Below, in pieces: positions 10,001 through 19,900 of a DNA stretch of 64,000 bases. This DNA comes from Tiliqua scincoides (taxonomy: Eukaryota > Chordata > Lepidosauria > Squamata > Scincidae), in assembly GCF_035046505.1 (NCBI RefSeq), contig NC_089823.1, positions 26,956,388-27,020,387 of the forward strand. The letters are read 5' to 3'. How positions within the stretch are numbered: position 1 is the stretch's first letter; each line of letters opens with the position of its first letter. The translations under genes and the position numbers were made by a program. Under the pieces are notes generated by a model. It was not told the origin of the DNA and searched no databases. It was given only the letters and a program-made list of their open reading frames with translations.

Positions 10001-12694
10001 TGCAAATGTGTTTTATGGCATGTTTAAGACACTCTGAGAAAGCACTGGGACATCTGTGCCAGCTCACTAAGGGTTCAGTCCTATCTAAATTTCCAGCACT
10101 CGTGCAGCTGTGATACAGCCCTGAGGCAGAGGAACAAATGTTCCTTTACCTTGTGGAGGCCTCCATAACTACCCTCCCACCAAGGGATGCAGCGCACACC
10201 CCACTGGCATGGCTACACCAGGGCTGGAAAGTTGGATAGGATTGGGCCCTAAGATGGTAAGATTGTGCTGTGAGTTTATTTTTACATTATTTTTAACATT
10301 CATAGACCATCTTCCTTTTCCTAAAAAAAGCAAGGGTTGGTTCACATCAACGTAATGAAACATTATAATTCATAGTTCAGAATAACTCATATATAAACAA
10401 ACCCAGTTTATAACCCCAAACACACTCTTCCTTCAGTATCCCCTCCTGTTTGTGGGGGAAAATCCCCTAGTTTTCCCATTGTATGATTATCACTAAGGGT
10501 CACACCTTATTAAATTCGCCTTTGTTTCCCATTTTTTTCTTTTCTTTTTTTAAATAGCAGCCATTAGAAAGTTGCAATCCATAACAGGACCCTGACATAC
10601 AGGGCTAAGCTCTTCCCCCTTTGTGGTTGTCCTGAGAAAATTGCAAATAATAGCTTCTCTCCTTGGGCAAAGAAAAAGCCAGAGTAGCAAAGAATCATTT
10701 TTATTTATTTATTTATTACACTGTACTGTATCTTTACACAAACCAGCTTTATGTATCTCTTGCTGGTTTGAATTCACAGTTCCTTCAGTGTCACTGGCTC
10801 AAATCTGGAACTATGAATGCACGAAACAGTTGAGCACATATCAAAGAGACTTTGGGAAGGATTATCTTGACATACTATCAGTCTTGAATTCCCTGGATCC
10901 GGAAGAAATTAAAGCATATGTGGAAAAAGCTCCTCATCCAGGTAAGTGTGAGAAAAAAATAGAATGAATTTTGCATAGACACTATTGAAGCTAAAAACAA
11001 ACTTCCCAAATATCCCCCTTTAAATATCTCTGGTAAGTGTTCTTATTTTTCCATTTGCAGAATAGTTTTATTTCTCCTATCTCCTCATTCTTGTGCTCCG
11101 ATAAAAGAATTATATAACAGTTCTGAGTTCTACAACTTATAGTTTCAAGTAATGGCCCTAATGTTCACCTATCCATATTTGTCTGCCTGTACTGCAGAAG
11201 AAAAGATTTCAGGAGCAGCACAAGTTGTTCAGTCTACAATAGTCCAGTATTTATTAATTTGCATTCTCTCCTATCTTTAAGGAGGTTAAAGTGGTATGCA
11301 TGGAGTTCTTACCTGTTTCCATTCCAGGTCAGATCCAGATCTACTTTAGCTCAGCAACAGAACTACTCAGACTCAGGAACTTTTCAGTCTCTATTTGAGC
11401 TGTCTGTCCTAGTTGGCTGACTCTGTAAGAACCACAGGGATAGTCCTTTTCCTCCCCCCATCCTCCACTGACACAACACATGAGCTTGAAATTCAGCTTG
11501 AAAAGAGCTTGAAGGGAGACAAGGCAGAAATTCAGCAGGATTTGTTTTCCCAGAATGGAAAAGCAGTGATGGGTAAAAGCTTCACCACTGAAATTCTATC
11601 ATACACCTGCCAAATGCACAAACCTTCTGTCAGGGGGAAAAAAGGAGATTTTGGAACTGTATGTTCTGTATCCCCACAGGGAAATGTTTTATGTCCATGA
11701 GAATTTTGCCTGAAAAATGCATGTCTTATACCAGGGGTGCCCAAACCCCGGCCCTGGGGCCACTTGCGGCCCTTGAAGCCTCTCAATGTGGCCCTCAGAG
11801 AGCCCCCAGTCTCCAATGAGCCTCTGGCCCTTCAGAGATTTGTTGAAGCCCACACTGGCCCAAGGCAACTGCTCTCAGTGTGAGGGCAACTGTTTGACCT
11901 CTTGCGTGACCTGTAGAATGAGGGCTCCCTCCACTGCTTGCTGTTTCATGTCTATAATGCAGTAGCGGCAGCAAAGGAAAGGCCAGCCTTTTATAGGCCT
12001 TGAGCTATTGCAAGACCTTCATTCATTCATAGAAGTTCATCTTTAATATATTCATTTATGAAAACTTAAGTAAATTAATTCAAATTTTAAATGTAAATTA
12101 ATTCTTTTTTCCCCCGGCCCCTGACACAGTGACAGAGAGATGATGTGGCCCTCCTGCAAAAAACTTTGGACACCCCTGTCTTATACTAACACAATTATTT
12201 CTCTGGCACTGTGATATCGACAGTGATTTTCACCGCAGTTGTCTCCTGTTTCTCCCCTTCCTGTGTCCCACTGCCCTCTTCAGATACTAAGAGAAAAAAT
12301 GAGTCTGTCCCCAAATAAGCAAGAGATGAGGGATAGGCAGTTGGACCATGGCAGGAAAAATGATTTATGGCTGTTGAGGGTCAAAATGGTTGTCTAATTT
12401 GCAACTGGTTGTCCTCATTTTATGCCTGTAGGAGCTCTTGTGGAGATTCAAAAGCATTTAGGTCAGTTAACTGCAACAGAGATTGACGACTCACCTGTTC
12501 CCTGTACTAATGTGACGTAATTCTTGGGAGCCCATTTTGTCTAGATATGTAGACTTGATAATACCTTTCTTTCAATTGTGTCCATAGAGAAAGCAATCCT
12601 TCAGAACTTCCTTAACAAAGTCAATGGAGACAAGAAATCTGAAAGACCTTCAACTTCAAAGAAGCCAGGAGAGAATCCGCTTAAATGCATGTAA
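2542..12694 (+). CDS. TEX26: TEX26 (testis-expressed protein 26), six exons, first exon not found
   Basis: Six exons join in phase and give about 277 residues. Human TEX26 has about 289 as I recall, so only a short first exon is missing. The match to remembered TEX26 is strong: WDPYESTM near the start, YKDEFCWKPYSK, FLIWKLP, then PQPPDTETRRSYQ with DFTRKYGC, then VPSV...STYQRDFGKDY and LNSLDPEEIKAYV. The protein is hydrophilic, with no signal peptide or membrane segment. Its molecular role is not established. Expression in testis, possibly in ciliated cells, is known for the family by name only. Its neighbours on the right are WDR95 and HSPH1, the order remembered from human chromosome 13. 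Confidence 0.85.
3366..3846 (-). mobile_element. L2/CR1-like LINE, 3' end
   Basis: The minus strand encodes the typical C-terminus of an L2/CR1-group ORF2: GDMIETYKIMQG, HNTRTRGHPQKLS, RTDRRKYFFTQ, LWNSLPQEVVMA, FKRRLDKFL. After it comes a ~170-bp 3' UTR ending in CCTGATCCAGCAGGGCTCTT. The copy is 5'-truncated. The same stretch occurs on the plus strand at 21440-21878. Confidence 0.8.
3977..4014. repeat. (CT)n microsatellite
   Basis: Pure CT dinucleotide run of about 19 units in TEX26 intronic DNA. Confidence 0.95.
4015..4773. other. TEX26 intron, no recognised feature
   Basis: Ordinary intronic sequence. There are GC-richer patches with short CAGCAG and GGAGG motifs at 4260-4400, possibly an old repeat, but I see no ends or match elsewhere in the window. 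Confidence 0.4.
4774..4936 (+). CDS. TEX26: TEX26 exon
   Basis: Acceptor TTTCTTGCAG, donor AAT|GTAAGT. It encodes the block NTYKDEFCWKPYSKAEPIRT, corresponding to human YSDEYTWKSHSKEDLIKT. A second in-frame GTAAGG within the exon (after TCAAAT) is a possible cryptic donor. Confidence 0.85.
5500..5911. repeat. GC-rich repeat with one GGGCCCAATCC-type end
   Basis: The right part (AAAGGAACAAATGTCCCCTTA ... GGTAGGATTGGGCTG) matches the interior and right end of the 170-bp MITE family. The left part with GGCGGTGGGGG is like the long members at 51101 and 60107. The left boundary is uncertain. Confidence 0.45.
6163..6319 (+). CDS. TEX26: TEX26 exon
   Basis: Acceptor TATTGTTAG, donor CCAG|GTAAGG. 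It begins RFLIWKLPREEP, the counterpart of human IFLWTLP, and continues to ADYLGIQP. Confidence 0.85.
6717..7102. mobile_element. hAT-type MITE
   Basis: Left end CGGGAGTCTCCAAACC and right end GTTTAGAGGCCCCTG are inverted repeats of the CAGGGG... type. Flanking 8-bp duplications CTCTAAAG and CTCAAAAG differ at one base. The interior (GGCCCACAACAAGCCTCTG) resembles the 11732 family. No transposase is encoded. Confidence 0.75.
7442..7740. mobile_element. Tigger/pogo-like DNA element fragment
   Basis: It starts CAGTCAGTTCTCATTATC, then AGTTAGGTTCCTGGAAA and AGCAAATTTGCAGGTAACGA. The same sequence, with the matching inverted end AGAGAACTGACTG, is present at 36288-36980. The right end of this copy is not clear. 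Confidence 0.5.
7745..8600. other. TEX26 intron, no recognised feature
   Basis: A/T-rich intronic sequence without an ORF, splice-ready exon or repeat that I could match elsewhere in the window. Confidence 0.4.
8627..8800 (+). CDS. TEX26: TEX26 exon (PQPPDTE block)
   Basis: Acceptor CCTTTCCAG, donor GCTG|GTAAGA. It contains the best-conserved part of the protein: DWKMLVPQPPDTETRRSYQ and DFTRKYGC. Confidence 0.9.
9609..10066. repeat. GC-rich repeat related to the long TWA-flanked elements
   Basis: The interior (CCTCACCTCCCCACTACCC, GATGCAGCATCGGCAGG, CTCACAAGTGGTTGCAAATG) resembles the 42680-43100 and 45948 regions. Terminal sequence is not preserved, so the limits are approximate. It abuts the element at 10071. 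Confidence 0.35.
10071..10249. mobile_element. MITE with GGGCCCAATCC-type ends
   Basis: Left end GGGTTCAGTCCTATC, right end GATAGGATTGGGCCC, with TAA on both sides (10068-10070, 10250-10252). The interior is the standard 170-bp type. Confidence 0.75.
10700..10722. repeat. (TTTA)n microsatellite
   Basis: Five to six TTTA units about 60 bp upstream of a TEX26 exon. Confidence 0.8.
10780..10941 (+). CDS. TEX26: TEX26 exon
   Basis: Acceptor AATTCACAG, donor CCAG|GTAAGT. It encodes VPSVSLAQIWNYE and the block STYQRDFGKDYLDILSVLNS. Confidence 0.9.
11732..12178. mobile_element. hAT-type MITE, 447 bp
   Basis: Ends CAGGGGTGCCCAAACC and CTTTGGACACCCCTG are inverted repeats. The flanking 8 bp TCTTATAC are identical on both sides (11724-11731 and 12179-12186). 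The same family lies in the opposite orientation at 32716-33153. Non-coding. Confidence 0.85.
12588..12694 (+). CDS. TEX26: TEX26 last coding exon
   Basis: Acceptor GTGTCCATAG. It encodes EKAILQNFLNKVNGDKK and ends in ENPLKCM with TAA at 12692-12694. Confidence 0.85.
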
Positions 12695-13045
12695 GCGCTG
12701 TTGGGGCACACTTCAGCATTATCCAGGGAAGCCAAATCACAGAAGAACACCCTTGTGAACCATTTGAAGATCTACGCCCAATTTTCTTATACTTGAAGGC
12801 TTCTTATGAAAATATAAAAGACTGTGGTAGCACAATCTCGTGTCATTAGTATGGATTCAAGAACTTTCATTCCTGTTACAGAAATTACTGTGTATTTTAT
12901 ACATTACAAGTCCCTGGACAAATCATTTTTACCCATTTCCAACTGAAATGAAAATATTATTTCCCATTCTATTCCTGTTCCCTTGTTATAATGATGTTGC
13001 AGTGTGAGAAAGTGGTTTCAATAAAGAGATTAAAAGAAGAGAATA
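12695..13045 (+). other. TEX26: TEX26 3' UTR
   Basis: Non-coding sequence after the stop, running to just beyond the AATAAA. The exact cleavage site is inferred to be 10-25 bp downstream of that signal. Confidence 0.7.
13020..13025 (+). terminator. Polyadenylation signal AATAAA of TEX26
   Basis: This AATAAA lies 326 bp after the TEX26 stop and is the clearest signal before the next repeat starts at 13191. Confidence 0.7.
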
Positions 13046-13190
13046 TTGTTACAGAAGAGAGCATTCATTCTAAACTAGGCTTCGGTTTGTCTTCTTGTGA
13101 TATCAGATTTATTTCTGGATAGCAACTGTTTTAATTGGGGTTGCAAAACAATCTTCATCAATCATATTAGTTTTTGTTTATTATTTAACC

Positions 13191-13640
13191 CAGGGGTTCT
13201 CAAACTTCTTGGGAGTAAAACTCCTGAGGTAAGTCTTGACAGGGAAGGGAGGAATGCAGTGACCCAATCACCACAATGTAGCAGCAGGCTCCCGAGGTTG
13301 CCCCACGGAAGCCTCAGCAGGCTCCTCAATCTGCAGAGAATGTGAAAATAACTATTGCAACCCATTTCTGGTTTCACAATCGCAAACTAGAAGTGGGTCA
13401 CGGCCATTATTTTCACTTTCTCTGCGGATTAGGGAGTCCTATGGAGGCTTCTGTGGGGCTTCCCCTACCCCCAGCAGCCTGCTGCTGCATTGTGTAAGGA
13501 AAAGAAAGCCTGTGGCCCCCTCAACAGTGGTGCGATCCTGGGGATCGTGTTGCTGCATTCCCCCTTCGCTGCTCCTTAAAGGGGTAAAGGCAGAGGTCCT
13601 TAGGCTGGGGCGTCGCAATGCCCCAGTTTGAGAATCTCTG
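13191..13640. mobile_element. hAT-type MITE, 450 bp
   Basis: Ends CAGGGGTTCTCAAACTTC and CCAGTTTGAGAATCTCTG are inverted repeats. Perfect 8-bp duplication ATTTAACC at 13183-13190 and 13641-13648. A related copy is at 28160. Confidence 0.85.
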
Positions 13641-13859
13641 ATTTAACCACATTTGCATATGAGTAAAAACAATATCGCGGAAGTGAACACATACTTCCTT
13701 TGTTTTTAGATGATACATGTCTGCAGGGAAGGCATCATTTTAAAAGAGGCATTCCTGGATGAGAGAAGGTGGCATGCCTCTTTTAGGATGCTGATCATAT
13801 GCATGTTGTACAGTATATTTTTTAAAGTGCATTTTAACAAAAATGTGTTGCCTGGTTGA

Positions 13860-13975
13860 TCGGGGCTCATTTTAGGCAATCCCAAGGGGCAATCCCAATT
13901 GGGGCTCATTGTATGCTGTTCTCCTTGTGCTCCACTGAACAGAATGGGACTTACCGAGTTTACGTGAGTAAACAT
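13860..13975. repeat. Fragment with palindromic-family core
   Basis: The ACTGAACAGAATGGGACTTA core matches the centre of the 90-bp palindromic family. Just before it, a GGGGCTCATT-type block is repeated (13862 and 13900). Ends are not preserved. Confidence 0.3.
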
Positions 13976-14060
13976 GCAGAGGATGGTCTTGCATATTGAT
14001 TACAGCAGCAATCCTAATGCAGTGTGGTTTACTCCTGAGTCATAGGACTCTGAATCAGTT

Positions 14061-14122
14061 TGAGAAAAGCAGGATAAAATTTTTAAAAAAATTAATAAAG
14101 GCACAAAACATACAGGCGTAGG
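14061..14122. repeat. Direct repeat, left copy
   Basis: About 60 bp (GATAAAATTTTTAAAAAAAT, then TAATAAAGGCACAAAACAT) recurs at 14571-14638 in the same direction with only a few differences. Confidence 0.8.
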
Positions 14123-14570
14123 ACCATAGGAAACATGCATAAGATTGCTCTGTAAACATGTAAGCCACAGGGTAGCATCCATGATTGTTGCACTGAGTCT
14201 GGAGGAAGGCGAACTGTGCATGCTACCCCTGCTTTAAATTCTTGCAGTTGTCTTCTTCAGTCTGAAGTTGCATCTTCCTACACTGGAAAGATAGCAGGCT
14301 CTGCTTTGTTATAGATATGAACCGTATTTGCTGCTTTATAAATTGCTTCACCTAATTAGGTCATAGCCCACCTAAATCAGTCCAATACGCATTACCAAAT
14401 TTTTTCCATTGAATTTGTTTTGTGTTGGCTTTGTATGCCCGAATGGGAGTTGCTCTCACACAGCACTGGATGAAGGCTAAACTGTCTCAGCTTTGTATGT
14501 GTGAACTGTGTGAAAGTTCTATTGTGTTTACTGTTATTGGTTTAATTTTGTTTTATTAACTTGTTAGCCA

Positions 14571-14638
14571 CTTTGAAAAAAGCAAGATAAAATTTTTAAA
14601 AAAATTAATAAAGGCACAAAACATGCAGATGTAGGATC
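14571..14638. repeat. Direct repeat, right copy
   Basis: Second copy of the 14061 unit. It is preceded by AACTTGTTAGCCACTTTGAA, the sort of sequence found at the 3' ends of reptile L2/CR1 elements, so both copies may be LINE tails. Confidence 0.75.
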
Positions 14639-14639
14639 A

Positions 14640-16860
14640 GGGACTGATTCTCATATGCCTACCATATTTCATAACCTCCTGGCCTGACTCTATCCCTCAT
14701 TAGGAGACAGGTGATGAAAATTTCTTTCCAAAGATGATTGGTTCATTACTGTTGTTGGGAAAATCAAAAGGGCTCAAGGGGTAGTAATGCCCCCTCCCCA
14801 ATGAATGGTATTAAATACACATCAGGTCGCTACATCCTTTGAAGACCCTACCAGAATCAATGAATATAGTCAGAGCCACACACGTATTCTCTTACATGCC
14901 TATATCTCTGTCAATCATTTCAATACATTTAATCCTATAGTTTTAACAGTATACAGCTGTATTCATGTGGGTAATTTGCTACCCTTCTTCACCACTATCC
15001 GAGTATTTGGAATATTCACCAAGCATGTGATGTCTCCTGTTACCAGTATCAATTATCTGTTGAATATTTAGCAGATATTCAAGTAATATCCAATAAATAT
15101 TCAACCTCAGATTTTGAAGAAAAAGAATTTTCAGGATAATTTTTGAAGCACATTCCTCTCAACTGTTTGTAATTTATTGTAATTCTTGCAGCTGAAGAGC
15201 TATAAATCAGTTCTGGTCAATGTTTAAAGTTACTGAACAAATTAAATTCCTTGGTTTTAAATAAGCAAACTAAGGCTGCCATCTGAGGTTGCTGTGGCTA
15301 TGAAGTGTCTGCTGTGAAGTGTCTGCTATCTTCACATCTGATACAGAATGTTCCAATTCAACCACTTTGTGAATCATTCTGGAATTTGTTGGCTAGTGCT
15401 CTTGTTTTCTTTTAATCTGAGATACAGAAATAATAATGGTGAACTGAATATGTGTCTGTGTGCCAGACTTCTGTGTCTTGTGTAATACAACACAGACCAG
15501 GAAGTTCTGGATTCATTTAAGGCCTGTTTTGCAAATCTGCTTTCCAGTTTAGGAAATTATATTCTCTCTCTCTCTCTCTCTCCCCCCCCCCCCCCCCGTG
15601 TACACTAAGTATGTTTGTTTCTGGTGTAAACTACCAGTCAGAGAAATGAATGCTCAAGCAATATTATGTAGTTTAAAAAAAACAAACACATACTTGTGTT
15701 TTTCAGCATTAGGAGAAAAACTAATAGAGGGCATGGCCAAAACATTTCCCTTACAGATACTGATTACATTTTGATTAAGAATCAGTGTAGGAATTGGTTG
15801 TTTCCTTGACTCTGTTGTTCAAAGTGAAACTTCTCTTATGTAGTGTAATGTAAATAAAAAGAAAGCTCACCGCATCTTAGTGTGGGATGATCGCAACTTT
15901 ATCCAGGTTTCATAGCTGAAGTGACCATCGTGCATACCAGCAAACCAAACCCTGGTTCAGCCATCAGCCTTCCCCTCCCTGCCATGCTTCAGGTGGTCTG
16001 TCTGCCTTAAAAAAAAAATTAAACCACATTTCACAAAATTCCCCCAGTTGATGATGCAACTGTGCCAGTGGGGTGCAAGATAGCCTCTGCTTCTCCAATG
16101 GTGCCATCAGGGCTTCCTTCACCCCACCCTGCAAATACTTACCTACTCAGGCTTTGGGACTGTGGTAAATATCTGCAGGGGCAGTCCAAATTGCGCCGCA
16201 GCAATCACAGCACTACCACAAGCAAAGGACTTTTAAACATACCTGAGGGGTCGTGCTGGAAGGTCCCGGAGGCTTGCAGCCCCCTCTGCAGGCCTCCCCG
16301 ATGCTCCAGATTGGCGATCGGAGCCCACTTCTGATTTTTGACCAAATTGTCAATTAAATGTTACTAATCACACCCCCAGCAGTTCAGTAATAGTGGAACG
16401 ATATGCCAGTGAAAGGAGGCTTGCTTCTCCCCCACATGAATGGGATTGATCAGAGGACAGATAGTTTCTGGACCTGCCCAACATAGATTTCCAGTGTGAT
16501 TTGAAACCTCCTGACTATAAGACAAGGGTGTGATGGAATTTCAGCATACTATAATGATGGTGTAACAGTGGCACCCCGGCTGAATTTGCCATCACAACGA
16601 TGTATTCCTGGCACATGGCACCATCAGTGGGAAAGTCCTAAGGGTGGTGTGTGTATTTCTAATCACCGTCTCATGTGATGCTTTTACACTTGAGGGAGGT
16701 GCAAAGAAAACAGTAACCCGGAGCTACTGAAAACTCTGAACAGACCTACCCAGCAGGCACCAGTGTTAGGAGCAAAGTGGGCACTGCCAGAGGGGGCTGG
16801 AAACAATTGTGCTGTTTCAAGATTGAGTAACTGAAATTGGGGGAAAGCTATTGTGTGATT
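14640..16860. other. Intergenic DNA between TEX26 and WDR95
   Basis: No gene is recognised. It holds a (TC)n-(C)n run at 15561-15597, a short duplication of AAGTGTCTGCT at 15303-15335, and a GC-richer stretch at 16050-16340 that may be an old repeat. The WDR95 promoter should lie in its last part, but I see no TATA box or clear X-box. Confidence 0.4.
15561..15597. repeat. (TC)n(C)n simple repeat
   Basis: About ten TC units directly followed by a run of about 17 C. Confidence 0.95.
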
Positions 16861-16875
16861 TTATTTTTTGGCACT

Positions 16876-16943
16876 ATGCCTTTGAGGAAAAAAGTGCGAC
16901 CAAGTTCTGCTTCAGGAAAGTTAGAAACGTCTACTCTTCACAG
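16876..16943 (+). CDS. WDR95: WDR95 exon 1 (start codon)
   Basis: ATG at 16876 begins MPLRKKVRPSSASGKLETST. Donor CACAG|GTAAGG. An in-frame TAA lies upstream at 16828, and the phase-2 end fits the single odd base at the start of exon 2. Chosen on phase and codon pattern only, so less certain than later exons. Confidence 0.6.
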
Positions 16944-19900
16944 GTAAGGGCTGGGAAAATAGGAAACAAAAAAATGTTTGGTCTCCCCTTGCACAGAAAC
17001 AAAACTTATGTTGCTGGATTTGTAAAATAAACGGAGCTTTGGTGCAGATTGCCAATCAATGTTGTTTAGAAGCTGTTTGCTGTTGTCAGGGAACCAAAGT
17101 TGTTGTTTTTTGGTCTCATGAATTCACATTTTCTGTCTCAGGCATCCCAGTTTCTTCACTGAGAAATGATCCCTTCACATTCAGTCTCCTCGGCATGTAC
17201 ATTTCACTTTGGGATGTTGTTTCTGTGGAAAACACCACTTTTTGTTTGCTCAGCTTGCTTCACTTGGGAACGTGTGGTGGATTATAATTAGCTCCCCCCT
17301 GACTCCTTAGTATTGACAAGGGAGAGTTTCTCAAAGTGTTTTCTAGAAACAAAGGCAAAAGCTAAACCTTTTACAGGAAAAGCGAGGAGTAATTAAAGAA
17401 GAAAATCCATTTTTGCTGGAGCAATTGCTATCACATTGTACTTGGTTTATGAGCTATATTATTGCTCTCGACTGGTTGCCACAATTGGGCTTGTAGAATT
17501 GAACAAACTCTGTGAAAGAAACCTCTGCAACCAGCAGGAATCCCAACAAAAGCACCTTTGTGAAAAGACAAAGGAAAAAAAAACATACCTGAGCACATGT
17601 CCACTTGAGCTTGAATGATATAAAATTGAAAGTCTCCTTCAGAGAATATGTAACTTCTCCTCCAGCATCATGGATTGACTTCTAATTAAAAAAACCAAAC
17701 ACCACTGAAGTTTTATCCACAGCAATGGAGATTTCACAATATCTCCCAGAAGTCCTTGAAGGTGAACACTATCCACAGTCACCTATTTAAGCCACTGAGA
17801 TTTCAGAGTTGAGGCAATTTGTTCTTGTCTTGTCCATTGTACATGAGAAGTGGATGATAGACTCATTTTTCCTTGACTCCTGCTATTTTGTTTGTCCCTG
17901 AAGATTTGTATCACATTTGATTATCACTCTGACATTACGGACACTTGCACTGTCCTCCCGTGGTACCAGGGCCTGGGTGCGTTATTATAGTGAACGATGA
18001 AGTGATTTGCTGAGCACCACATCCACAGGGAAATAAGCCACATGAAGCTAGTCTCCACATTTATTAGGAGTTAATTTGTGATAGAGCTATTTATAAGCAA
18101 ACCACAAAATCATCACCAGTATCAGTCCCTTAAAAAGCAACCTGATTTTTGCATATTTACTGGTGCATAAGCTAGGCTTTGTGCAGTACTGCCTCCTAGT
18201 GCCTTCAGTAATTTAACATTTTGCTTTTCCCCCTTTTGGAATACGGGTGACATATAATGGACTCTTTAGAGCACTTTGACACTAAAAACAACTAGTTTAA
18301 AATATGTTTGTCTCTCAACTCAGCTACCAATGGGATTACTATTATTTTATACCGACGGGTTCTCTTAAGAATGAATTCTCATCTTTGACAAAGCTACAAT
18401 TCCCAGATTTCGAAAAGCTGAAACCAGTTTACAACTTGTAATGCAGATGTGCCCTATACCAGTTTTCTACAATTTCAATCAATGAACCATTTTGAAAACA
18501 GCTCATTAGAATTCATGAGAGAGATACGAAGCTCTACTACTATTTAATATGTATTTAGGGTTCAATTCAGTGGGCAGTTCTCCTGTGCTACCATGCTTTT
18601 GTGAAGTTGCTATACATTCAACCGAACATATACAGTACATTTATAAGCAGAACCTCCTATGGATTTGGCCCCTTGTAGCAAGAATTAGGGCCTAATACTG
18701 ACACATGATGCTCGGTTTTTCATTTCCCATCTGTAACAGTCAAGTTCCAATGTGACGTCCCTAGGCCCTCTTTACCATAGTAACCCTTTTAACGTACTCT
18801 GAACTTGCTGTGTAGCCAGGATTAATTTTGGTTATGTGAAATGGTCCTTACACTGTCAAACTGATATTTCTAAGTTGATAGACTAGTGTGTCATAAGGTG
18901 TTGTGCTGTAAACATACTCACAGGCAGCAAGGGTTCCTGAACTATGCTATGAAGAAAGTTGATCTCCAGTTTTTCTGAGGAAATATTATGGGTTTGTCTA
19001 ACAAGGGCTTATTGTGCTCTTCAGTAGGCATAACTGTAGCCTAGCAACACTGAAGCATCAACATAAAATAACCAAACGTATCAGTCACCATTTACATGCA
19101 GGAGGCGTTTATCTTTGGTTTGACCCTCAGCTTCAAAATTGATTTGTGCTTTTAACAGTAACGTGTAGGGCAAATATCTGCAAGACCGGAGAGGTCCATA
19201 TGACTACATGGTTCCAGCAATTATGTCAGTAGGGCTGTGTGTTGGGGAATTGTGAGTGTTTGAGGTATCATTTGGGGATGAGGCTGGAGGAGAAATTGTA
19301 GTGTGACCCTTTCATGTTACCCAGGTGGAATTGAGTGGCTTCATATGTTCAACCGAATACAGAAACTTGTTTTGTGCTGCTGCAAAATAACTTCAAAATA
19401 CTTGCTGGGCACCATTCTAACACCTTGTTTCTCACAGTAAGAGGAACAGTGGAAGGCCCCAAAGCACCGGCTTGTTTTCTTTGTTTATTCCTTACCTCTT
19501 TATTTTCTATCTTATTAACAGCAAGACATAGGAGCACAAAACAGGCAACGATAGTACAACTTGCCTTATTTTATTGTGAACTTCTATGGGGTTGAGATGG
19601 AAGGTCTAACCATCAACATATATCAATTAATTCAACCATGTATCAATTAATTCAACCATGTATCAATTAACCAATGCACATTTGGCTAGTCTCAGGGTAT
19701 GTAATTCAGGCCATTGGTTATGGCTAGAGCTATTTGAAAACAGTGTTATTTACCTCACTCAGAAGTAAGCCCATTGGGTTCTGTAGGCTGTAAGCCTATC
19801 TTACACACTGGAAACAAACACCTCTACTTATGACTCAAGATCCAGAGTGGTGCAGTGATTAAAGCAGTATTTCTCAAACTGTGGGTCAGGACCCACTAGA

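Noticed and set aside
16700-16875. RFX X-box or TATA box in the WDR95 promoter
   Set aside because: The closest match (GTAACCCGGAGCTAC) is too weak on its own.
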